Of a DNA stretch of 10,317 bases, positions 1 through 5,567 are shown in pieces. The stretch's first letter is position 1; each line of letters opens with the position of its first letter. The notes beneath the pieces were generated by a model that was not told where the DNA came from, ran no database searches, and saw only the letters and a program-made list of their open reading frames with translations. Location: contig QHUQ01000030.1 in NCBI GenBank assembly GCA_003221985.1, forward strand, positions 1-10,317, given 5' to 3'. This stretch comes from Gemmatimonadota bacterium (GTDB lineage Bacteria > Gemmatimonadota > Gemmatimonadetes > Gemmatimonadales > GWC2-71-9). Position numbers and translations under genes: made by a program.

Positions 1-460
1 CGACGAGCTCGGCGATCTCGCCATGCCCGTAGCCCTCAATGTCATACAGCACGAAGACCTCTCGTGCTCCATCGGGGAGTTCGGCGATCGCGCGCTCGAG
101 GTCGATACTCAAGCCCTCGGTCGAGTTCTGTAGGGGTGCAGCATGCTGCGCCCCTACAACATTGTCCGGATCCTCGGCCGGCATCACCCGGCGCTCCCGC
201 CGCCCCGTCGTGCGGCGCTCGTTCAGGACGACGTTGACGGCGAGCCGGTGCAGCCACGAGGTAAACGCGCTTTCGCCCCGGAACGAGCGCAGCTTGTCCC
301 ACAGCCGGACGAAGACGTCCTGCGTGCGCTCCTCGGCATCGCGCGCATCGCCGGTGAGACGAAGACACAGCGCGTAGACACGACCGGCGTGCTGGCGATA
401 TATCTCCCGGAAGGCCGTCTGGTCGCCGGCCTGGGCGCGGGCGACGAGATCGTCCGGCAC
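1..460 (-). CDS. ECF-type RNA polymerase sigma factor, C-terminus cut by window edge
   Basis: This is a sigma-70 family (ECF) factor that would direct RNA polymerase to alternative promoters; 153 residues are visible. Region 2 spans about residues 12-80: it contains LTGDARDAEE, then TQDVFVRLW, then FTSWLHRLAVN, the typical core-binding and -10 recognition helices. Region 4 begins near residue 121 (IAELPDGAREVFVLYDIEGY, then GEIAEL) and runs off the window. I chose the GTG at 460 because the frame has no ATG back to the in-frame TGA at 503-505, and MPDDLVARAQAGDQTAF is a normal ECF N-terminus. No clear Shine-Dalgarno is visible. The linker (residues 101-111) is encoded by a 30-bp palindrome, described separately. 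The gene follows the TIGR03545 gene by 42 bases on the same strand. An anti-sigma factor may lie beyond the window but cannot be seen. The family call is firm; the ECF subgroup and target regulon are unknown. Confidence 0.9.
   Translation of the reverse strand, partial: MPDDLVARAQAGDQTAFREIYRQHAGRVYALCLRLTGDARDAEERTQDVFVRLWDKLRSFRGESAFTSWLHRLAVNVVLNERRTTGRRERRVMPAEDPDNVVGAQHAAPLQNSTEGLSIDLERAIAELPDGAREVFVLYDIEGYGHGEIAELV
129..158. repeat. 30-bp near-perfect palindrome inside the sigma-factor gene
   Basis: The arms TGTAGGGGTGCAGCA and TGCTGCGCCCCTACA pair at 14 of 15 positions. The one exception (137 with 150) is a T/G pair, i.e. a G·U wobble if transcribed. The centre is GCATGC with essentially no loop. 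Reading in the sigma-factor frame it encodes the residues VVGAQHAAPLQ (101-111) between regions 2 and 4, with no stop. Its shape resembles dispersed intragenic or REP-type palindromes rather than sigma-factor coding sequence. No second copy was found in the window. Confidence 0.75.
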
Positions 461-502
461 GATGTTAAGACGCCGTCGGGTGCTGCAGCGTTTGGAGCGC
501 GC
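461..502. other. Short spacer between the TIGR03545 gene and the sigma-factor gene
   Basis: These 42 bases separate the TGA of the TIGR03545-family gene from the GTG of the sigma factor. They contain no clear Shine-Dalgarno, no strong inverted repeat followed by a T-run, and no recognisable -35/-10 pair. The sigma gene may therefore be read from the upstream transcript, but a promoter inside the preceding gene cannot be excluded. Confidence 0.5.
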
Positions 503-2296
503 TCACGGCAGGCGGATGCGGGTGAGGTCACGCAGCCGCTGCTCCAGCTGCTTTTGCATCTCGTCCAGACGCGCGCGCTGCTGCGCAACCTGTGCCTGTG
601 CCTGGTTCTGGACGTCCGTGACGCGCGCCCGCACGCGGCCGACTTTGTCGTTCACGAGCGCATCGACGCGAGCGCGCATCCGCGTTTCAGCGGCGGCGAG
701 CTGCTCGCCGAGGACTGCGCGCAGCCGCGCCGCGATCGCCTGATCGAGATTCGAGCGCACGGCGAGGTCCGGACGGTGCAACGCGCCCGACAGCCGGGCC
801 TCTACGTCGAGATTCGGGATGCCCGAGACCGCGTGCCAGATCAGATCACCGATCGTGCTGTTCGCGAATCCGGAATCCCGCGTCCAGCGCACGTTGCTGG
901 ACCGAATCACGAACCGGGCGTGGATCGTGTCGCCGTTGAGATTGAAGCCGAGCTGGGTTGTCGCGGTGCCGGGATCGAGCCGCAGCGGCACGCCTGGAAC
1001 CTGGAATGCCGGGAACCGGATCCCGCCCACCGTCGCGCCCGCGGTATCGACGGGGACGCTCCGCAGGTGATTGAGCATTAACGCGGCGCCGAGCTGTGGG
1101 CCCGTCGCCGTGCCGACGGTCGGCCGCCCGTACAGAGCGGGATCGCTCGTCAGGCCCGAGAGGCTGCCCGCGTACCGCTGCGGCTGCTCCGCCGCCCTTT
1201 GCAGCAGGAACGACAACTCCGCGCCGCGCACGAGAAAGGCCGGCAGATTGCGCTCTTTGGGAAAGCGCACGTCCTCGCCCGCGCGCCGCACGCGCGTGGG
1301 CCCTGTGGTGGCCCGCGGCAAGAGCCCCGGCGGCATGTAGCGACGCGCCAGCTGCGCATAGTACAGCACGCGCTCGAACGGCCGGATCGCGCCCGGCGCG
1401 AACAACGCGGCCCCCACTTCCGGCGCGTTGAGGCTCGGTAGCTTGAGCAAGCCGCGCGCCAACGCGTAATCGCGCCCGCGCGCGCTGTCGACACCCGCGA
1501 GCCCCGATTTCAACTTGGCGACGCCTTGCGTGACAGTGCGCTCGAGGGTCGTCACGCGATCGCGCGCGCGCTTGAGCCGATCGACGGCCTGGCGTGCCGC
1601 ATTGAGCGTCGCGAGATCAGTGACGCGCGCGCGGCGCAGCTTCTCGAGCGTCCCCTGAGCGGAGTCGAGTGTCGGGGCCAGACGCAGGGTGTCGAACGCC
1701 GCTTTCCAGGCGCGCTGGCTTGAATCGGCGCGCGCGCCCAGCGCGTCCGCAGCGGGAATGGTCTGGAGCCGGCGCGGATCGAGCGAATCGATGCTGATCT
1801 TGCCGGTGGCGAGCTGGAGCACCGGCACCTGAAATTGACTCGCCCACTCGTGCGTTTCGGCAAGGACGCGACCCGCAATGCCCTCACCGGACTTCGCCGC
1901 AACCCGACCGTCCGTCTCGCGCGGTGTCCCAAACCGGAGGCCGTTCGCCGCGATGCGATTGATGATGAGTTTCTTTTCGGTGAGCGGCACGACGTCCACA
2001 TCCGCGACCAGCTCATCCGCCTGCAGCAGGTTGCGGAGCGCCTCGTGGGGGCTCGCGACAGTCAGCCCGCGGATCAGGACTTTGCCGTGAGCCAGGTCGA
2101 GGTGCAGATCCTGAATCTCGACCTTGGCACCCAGCATCTGGGTTCCGACCTTCTGCGTCTCGCGCCGCGCGATCGTGTCGGCGAACAGCCACCACAACAC
2201 GGCAACGATCACGAGCAGAACGAGCAGCGGTCCGATCGCTTTCCAGCGAAAGATCTTAAAGCGCTGAGGCGCAGCCGCACTCGCTGGAGCAATCAC
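503..2296 (-). CDS. TIGR03545 family envelope protein with one N-terminal membrane anchor
   Basis: The predicted protein has 597 residues. One membrane helix lies at about residues 22-40 (IGPLLVLLVIVAVLWWLFAD). It is followed by an AsmA-like pattern (LGAKVEIQDLHLDL, then GKVLIRGLTVASP, then a run of short beta-like repeats). An extended middle part has an alpha-helical, Arg/Lys-rich stretch near 190-260, and the last 80 residues form a strongly charged, probable coiled coil. This matches the TIGR03545 family, which is typically encoded next to TIGR03546 as here; no biochemical function is established to my knowledge. The open frame extends upstream to 3025, but that part only mirrors the amidase and TIGR03546 genes. 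The GTG at 2296 overlaps the TGA of TIGR03546 (GTGA) and places the membrane helix near the N-terminus, so I chose it. Most of the protein is predicted to be periplasmic. A lipid-transport role like AsmA proteins is inference only. Confidence 0.82.
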   Translation of the reverse strand: MIAPASAAAPQRFKIFRWKAIGPLLVLLVIVAVLWWLFADTIARRETQKVGTQMLGAKVEIQDLHLDLAHGKVLIRGLTVASPHEALRNLLQADELVADVDVVPLTEKKLIINRIAANGLRFGTPRETDGRVAAKSGEGIAGRVLAETHEWASQFQVPVLQLATGKISIDSLDPRRLQTIPAADALGARADSSQRAWKAAFDTLRLAPTLDSAQGTLEKLRRARVTDLATLNAARQAVDRLKRARDRVTTLERTVTQGVAKLKSGLAGVDSARGRDYALARGLLKLPSLNAPEVGAALFAPGAIRPFERVLYYAQLARRYMPPGLLPRATTGPTRVRRAGEDVRFPKERNLPAFLVRGAELSFLLQRAAEQPQRYAGSLSGLTSDPALYGRPTVGTATGPQLGAALMLNHLRSVPVDTAGATVGGIRFPAFQVPGVPLRLDPGTATTQLGFNLNGDTIHARFVIRSSNVRWTRDSGFANSTIGDLIWHAVSGIPNLDVEARLSGALHRPDLAVRSNLDQAIAARLRAVLGEQLAAAETRMRARVDALVNDKVGRVRARVTDVQNQAQAQVAQQRARLDEMQKQLEQRLRDLTRIRLP

Positions 2297-2808
2297 GGGC
2301 GGAAAAGCTTGTAGACGTTGTAGACCTTCGAAGCCATGACGGCGCGATAACACTTCGACTGCCGCACCCGCGCGCCGATCGTGGCGCGATAGCGCGTCAC
2401 GCCAACGCGGGTCGCAAGGAACAGTGGGAGCGCGAACAGTACGGCAAACACGAAGCTGCCGAGCACGACGGTGTTGTTGAAGTTCGTAAGCGGCGCGACC
2501 GGCATGTTGTACAACGACGTGAACATAGGCGTTAAAGCAGGCGTGAATAACAGCGTATGACCGATCCAGTCGAACAGCGGGTCGAGCAGGAACCCGAACG
2601 GGATGAAGAACGCCCAGCCGAGCATCCCGCCGGCGAACGAGACGTTGAGCAAGACGAGCGCCGCGAAGATCACCGCGTTGTGAATGTTCACGAGCGGTGT
2701 GAGGCCGAGGAACGAGCCCAGCACGATCCCGGCGGCGAGCTGGTCGGGGGTGCCTTCGGAATGTAGGGCCCCGAACAACGACTGAATCAGCTTTATGAGC
2801 GCAAACAT
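2293..2808 (-). CDS. TIGR03546 family small integral membrane protein (DUF2062-like)
   Basis: This is a 171-residue protein of unknown function. The N-terminus, MFALIKLIQSLFGALHSEGT, followed by a GxxLGSFLGLTPL segment, is the hallmark of the TIGR03546 family, related to DUF2062. Hydrophobic segments lie at about residues 23-40, 44-60, 62-84 and 112-132, so it should be an inner-membrane protein with three or four spans. A basic C-terminal tail (residues 138-171) is probably cytoplasmic. The ATG lies 3 bases after the TAA of the amidase gene, and its own TGA overlaps the GTG of the TIGR03545 gene by 4 bases. The latter argues for coupled translation and a shared complex. The two families are regularly adjacent in other bacteria. 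There is no sequence reason to tie it to purine breakdown other than position. Confidence 0.87.
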   Translation of the reverse strand: MFALIKLIQSLFGALHSEGTPDQLAAGIVLGSFLGLTPLVNIHNAVIFAALVLLNVSFAGGMLGWAFFIPFGFLLDPLFDWIGHTLLFTPALTPMFTSLYNMPVAPLTNFNNTVVLGSFVFAVLFALPLFLATRVGVTRYRATIGARVRQSKCYRAVMASKVYNVYKLFRP

Positions 2809-2811
2809 CTA

Positions 2812-4075
2812 TTAGTCGATTGGGGGGCGGCGCGTGTGCCAGTCGGTGCGCGACTGATACAGCCGCGCGAGCGTCAAGAGCTTGCCTTCGTCGAAAGCGC
2901 GGGCGGTGAAGCTGAGGCCGGTCGGCAGATTCTGCACGCCGAAGCCATTCGGGACTGATATCCCCGGAACGCCGACGACGTTGGTCGGGCCGATCACGTT
3001 CGCCCCGCCCGTGACGCCGGGCCACCCGTCGCGGAACGGCTTGTCGATCGGGTTCGCCACGGTGGTGCGCGTGGGCACCGCCAGGGCGTCGAACTTCTTC
3101 AGGAAGTCATCCAACGCGCGCTGCATCGGCCGGCGGACCCGGAGGGCGCGCAGATAATCAGGCGCGCTCACCGCGAGGGCGGGATAACCCCCGGTGCGGT
3201 CTTCCGGCGCGGTCAGCCGCGACAGCCGTCCGTCCTTGAGCAAGTCGTCGAACGCGCTCGCCCCTTCGGCAGCGATGATCAATCCCGCGACCGCGCCATA
3301 GGGCAGATCGGGCAGCTCGACGTCTTCGACAACCTCGATGCGATCCTCGAGCACTTTCAGGGCCGCCCGGAAATTCGCGGCCACCTCGGCCTGGATGTCT
3401 TTGTCCGCGCCTTTCGGAATGCCGATGCGGTATCGCTTGGTTGGTGGATCGGCCATTCCTTTCAAGTCACGATCGACGCTGGACGGATCCTTCGGGTCCT
3501 TCCCAGCCATGTGAAACAGCACAATCCCGCAATCCTCGGCACTGCGCCCAAGGGGCCCGAGCTTGTCCATCGTCCACGCCAGCGCCATCGCGCCGTGGCG
3601 ACTCACGAGCCCGTAGGTCGGCCTGAGGCCCGTAACGCCGCAGTAGGCGGCAGGCGGACGCGTTGGCCTGGTTGTAACCCATTCCCCCCGCGAGTTCGAC
3701 CATGGCGAGTTTCGCAACCAGAACTGCCCCGGCCGCGCCGAGGCGTTCAATCACCGTCGCATCGAACTCGAATTTCTGCTGCCGATACGGCTCGGCGCCC
3801 CAGCTGGTGGGGTAGTCTTTCGTCGCCAGGAGGTCTTTCACGCCGTAGGGAATCCCGTGAAGGGGGCTGCGCCATTTCCCCTGCCGGATCTCCCCATCGG
3901 CCTGCGCCGCCTCGGCGAGGGCGCGCTCGCGGGTGATGGTGACGACCGCGTTGAACCGCGGTCCGAGGCGCTCGAGACGGTCTAGGAAATACGTCGCTAG
4001 CTCGGTCGCGCTGGCCTTCTTTTGTCGGAGCAGGCGGGCGAGCTCGACGACTGAGAGAAACGCGAAATCCGCCAT
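2812..4075 (-). pseudogene. Amidase (amidase signature family), broken by deletion and frameshift
   Basis: Two reading frames together encode an amidase. Frame one starts at the ATG at 4075 (MADFAFLSVVELARLLRQKK), contains the expected catalytic-lysine segment HGIPYGVKDLLATKDYP, and reaches GGMGYNQANAS (about residue 140). Frame two resumes with PAAYCGVTGLRPTYG near 3654 and runs about 280 residues to the TAA at 2812, through MDKLGPLGRSAEDC and VPGISVPNGFGVQ. Between them the glycine/serine-rich signature carrying the cis-Ser and nucleophile Ser is absent, an estimated 45 codons, with a net loss of 3N-1 bases. Family members are about 460-500 residues; the sum here is about 420. As written, translation would stop at 3467 after about 202 residues. 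The start codon overlaps the preceding gene's stop (TGATG). Either it is a true pseudogene or an assembly artefact hides an intact gene. In context it may act on a ureido or amide product of purine breakdown. Confidence 0.82.
3652..3658 (-). other. Deletion/frameshift junction in the amidase gene
   Basis: Reading the minus strand, the first amidase frame ends its homology at the codon TCC (3658-3656). The second frame begins its homology at CCT (3654-3652), with one base between. The missing sequence is precisely the family's catalytic serine segment. The surrounding bases are short GC-rich repeats (CCGCC/GCCGCC), which could have favoured slippage, recombination or misassembly. Confidence 0.75.
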
Positions 4076-4374
4076 CAGTCGGCTCCCCGGTACACCGAGT
4101 ACACGAAGTCGGGTTCGTCGGCATTCGTGAGCGGTGTCTGGTACAGCCGCTCGATCTGGCGCAGGCGACTGTCGATGCTGCGCGTAATCGCCGTCAAGTC
4201 TTCGGCGGAAAAGCGGTCGGGATAGCGGAGGCGCACGCCCTCGGCGAGAGCTTTGGCAAGCGCCGAAGGCTCTTGGGTCTGTTGCTGTTGGACAGGCTTC
4301 AAACCTTCGAGGAACCACGGAGCCGCAGCGATCAACGCCAATTGCTCAGCGAACCCCCTCCGCGAGATCTCCAT
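4075..4374 (-). CDS. Small Tat-signal protein, likely AtzG/GatC-like amidase partner
   Basis: This 99-residue protein is encoded between uraD and the amidase. Its N-terminus carries a twin-arginine motif, SRRGFAEQ, and a moderately hydrophobic stretch (LALIAAAPWFLEGL), which suggests export by the Tat system; a Glu inside the stretch makes this uncertain. The remainder is helical: a segment with ALAKALAEGVRLRY, then LTAITRSIDSRLRQIERL, ending in TPLTNADEPDFVYSV. That ending resembles the C-terminus of AtzG/DUF4089 and GatC-like small subunits that stabilise amidases. I chose the ATG at 4374 because it overlaps the uraD stop (TGATG) and has an excellent GGAGG 7 bases upstream; a GTG one codon earlier is also possible. 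Its stop overlaps the amidase ATG, so the two are probably translated together. The partner role is inferred from position and weak similarity. Confidence 0.65.
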   Translation of the reverse strand: MEISRRGFAEQLALIAAAPWFLEGLKPVQQQQTQEPSALAKALAEGVRLRYPDRFSAEDLTAITRSIDSRLRQIERLYQTPLTNADEPDFVYSVYRGAD

Positions 4375-4832
4375 CACCCTTCCTCCCCTTTTAAGCGATC
4401 CTCGGCGATCGCCAGGATCTCCCGCAACCCGGTCCGCCGCTCCTCATCGCGCGAGCCCCGCAGTCGCGCCTCGAGGATCGGCACGATGGCCTCTTTCGAT
4501 CGCCGGTTGACGAAGACGACAAAGCGAAAGCCGAACCTCTGCTCGTATTCTTCGTTGAGCGTCGCCAGGCGTCGCAGGACCTCCGGCGGCGTCGGGTCGC
4601 GATCGTAGCCCTGCTCCTTGAATGAGAGCGCCGACACTTTGTCCGGGCGCTCACCGATGCGCGGATGTGCGTTGATCACCGCGATCTGCTCGGCCTCGGA
4701 AAGCGCTTCCAGGATTTCCTGGGCGCGCGCGAGCATCGCAGCACCGCTGGGGAAGGGCTCCTCCGCACGAAGCCGATCCAACAACGGACCCGCGTTTTCG
4801 AAGAGATTCAACTGCCTCTGTAACTCGAGCAC
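4374..4832 (-). CDS. uraD: 2-oxo-4-hydroxy-4-carboxy-5-ureidoimidazoline (OHCU) decarboxylase
   Basis: This enzyme converts OHCU, the product of 5-hydroxyisourate hydrolase, into (S)-allantoin. The 152-residue protein shows the family landmarks: LFENAGPLLDRL at about residues 10-21, the catalytic histidine in AHPRIGE (H56), the SFKEQGYDR segment with E73, and LNEEYEQRFGFRFVVFVNRR (92-111). Length is normal for a single-domain OHCU decarboxylase. No ATG is available. The GTG at 4832 gives a 25-base overlap with uraH, while a TTG at 4811 would overlap the uraH stop by only 4 bases (TTGA) and still leave the conserved LFEN segment. The true start is therefore open. The gene lies between uraH and the AtzG-like gene in one tight run, and the family assignment is firm. 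Confidence 0.93.
   Translation of the reverse strand: MLELQRQLNLFENAGPLLDRLRAEEPFPSGAAMLARAQEILEALSEAEQIAVINAHPRIGERPDKVSALSFKEQGYDRDPTPPEVLRRLATLNEEYEQRFGFRFVVFVNRRSKEAIVPILEARLRGSRDEERRTGLREILAIAEDRLKGEEG
4382..4386 (-). promoter_or_regulatory. Strong ribosome binding site of the AtzG-like gene
   Basis: On the minus strand GGAGG, inside a GGGGAGGAAGGG tract, lies 7 bases before the ATG at 4374. It sits within the 3' end of uraD. It is the clearest Shine-Dalgarno in the minus-strand run and favours the ATG at 4374 over earlier starts. Confidence 0.75.
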
Positions 4833-5158
4833 GCAAATGGTGACATCAAGAGCGGGATGTGGTACCGACGATTGGGATCGGTGATCTCGAAATCGAGTGT
4901 GGCGCGCTGCAAAAAGGCGGGGGTGCCCTTCCTCTTATAGTAGGCGCCCACCTCGAAGGACAGGCGGTAGGTGCCCGCCGTGACCTGGCCGTCGCCGAGC
5001 TGCGCGATGCGGCCGTCGGCGTCGGTTTCGCTGGTCCCCTGGGAGACGTGCTGGTTGCCCTCGAGCCGCCACAACGTCACCGCGACGCCGGCGGCGGGCT
5101 CGCCGCGCGTGGTGTCGAGGACGTGCGTCGAAATCATTGGACGGTTAGTGTTGGGCAT
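4808..5158 (-). CDS. uraH: 5-hydroxyisourate hydrolase (transthyretin-like)
   Basis: It hydrolyses 5-hydroxyisourate, the product of urate oxidation, to OHCU. Numbering from the second ATG (5137), the catalytic residues are all present: H5 in ISTHVLDTTRG, R43 in DADGRI, H93 in YHIPLL, and the diagnostic C-terminal YRGS tetrapeptide ending at S109. There is no signal peptide, so it should be cytoplasmic. Two starts are possible: ATG 5158 (116 residues, adds MPNTNRP) and ATG 5137 (109 residues, beginning MISTHVLDT as many homologues do). Neither has a clear Shine-Dalgarno. With the first start the codon shares the CATG at 5156-5159 with the divergent DUF3830 gene. The 3' end overlaps uraD by up to 25 bases. 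Confidence 0.94.
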   Translation of the reverse strand: MPNTNRPMISTHVLDTTRGEPAAGVAVTLWRLEGNQHVSQGTSETDADGRIAQLGDGQVTAGTYRLSFEVGAYYKRKGTPAFLQRATLDFEITDPNRRYHIPLLMSPFACSSYRGS

Positions 5159-5159
5159 G
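5156..5159. promoter_or_regulatory. Head-to-head junction where two predicted start codons share CATG
   Basis: The plus-strand ATG at 5157-5159 starts the DUF3830 gene, and the minus-strand ATG at 5158-5156 is the first candidate start of uraH. They leave no intergenic DNA. If both are right, each promoter must lie inside the other gene. If uraH starts at 5137, there are still only 19 bases between the two starts. I see no convincing promoter hexamers or operator-type repeat near it. Confidence 0.6.
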
Positions 5160-5567
5160 CTCAAGATCCGCGTGGGACCTCTGACGTTCACGGCGCGACT
5201 CGAAGAGCAGGCCGCGCCCAAAACCGTCGCCGTGATTCGCAAAATGCTGCCGCTCAGGTCCAAGATAGTCCACTGCCGCTGGAGCGGCGAGTCAACCTGG
5301 ATTCCGATGGGCGAGCGAAAGCTCGGACTTGAGTTCGAGAATCACACCAGCCATCCCGCGCCCGGGATGCTGCTGCTCTACCCTGGTGGCATCAGTGAAA
5401 CCGAGCTGCTTTTTCCGTATGGATCGACCATGTTCGCGAGCAAGGTGGGGCAGCTGGCTGGGAATCACTTCGCAACGGTCACGGAAGGGCAGGAACACCT
5501 GCCGGAGATCGGTCGACTCACGCTCTGGGAGGGAGCGCAGGAGATCAGTATAGAAGAAGTGCGGTGA
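5157..5567 (+). CDS. DUF3830 family protein (cyclophilin-like fold family), function unknown
   Basis: The 136-residue protein is a clear DUF3830 member. It has an N-terminal beta-type region with EEQAAPKTVAVIRKMLPL, then the conserved HCRWSGE (39-45), YPGGISETELLFPYG (75-89), FASKVGQLAGNHFATV (93-108) and LWEGAQ (124-129). From memory, family structures show a cyclophilin-like fold, but no activity is established. Conserved polar residues H39, R41, E45, E81, E83 and H104 could form a ligand site. The frame is open back to 4971, but that part mirrors uraH; the ATG at 5157 begins the family homology (MLKIRVGPLTFTARLEE). Its TGA overlaps the GTG of allantoinase (GTGA), so the two are translationally coupled. 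This implies a role at the allantoin step, such as handling an allantoin stereoisomer or assisting ring opening, which is inference. Confidence 0.88.
   Translation: MLKIRVGPLTFTARLEEQAAPKTVAVIRKMLPLRSKIVHCRWSGESTWIPMGERKLGLEFENHTSHPAPGMLLLYPGGISETELLFPYGSTMFASKVGQLAGNHFATVTEGQEHLPEIGRLTLWEGAQEISIEEVR

Noticed and set aside
143..1081. Plus-strand open frame of 312 codons
   Set aside because: It is antisense to the sigma factor and TIGR03545 genes, which have clear family features. The frame is open only because of high GC.
2297..3025. N-terminal extension of the TIGR03545 open frame by about 240 residues
   Set aside because: It lies over the amidase and TIGR03546 genes, has shadow-like Arg/Pro-rich composition and no family resemblance. 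The GTG at 2296 gives a sensible membrane-anchored start.
5159..5263. Signal-peptide-like upstream extension of uraH (MDLSGSILRITATVLG...)
   Set aside because: It is antisense to the conserved DUF3830 N-terminus. 5-Hydroxyisourate hydrolase homology begins only at ISTHVLDT, so the resemblance to a signal peptide is likely chance.
5225..5275. Possible minus-strand promoter (TTGGAC, 17 bases, GCGAAT) upstream of uraH
   Set aside because: It matches consensus at only about half the positions in each hexamer and lies within DUF3830 codons; such matches are expected by chance.
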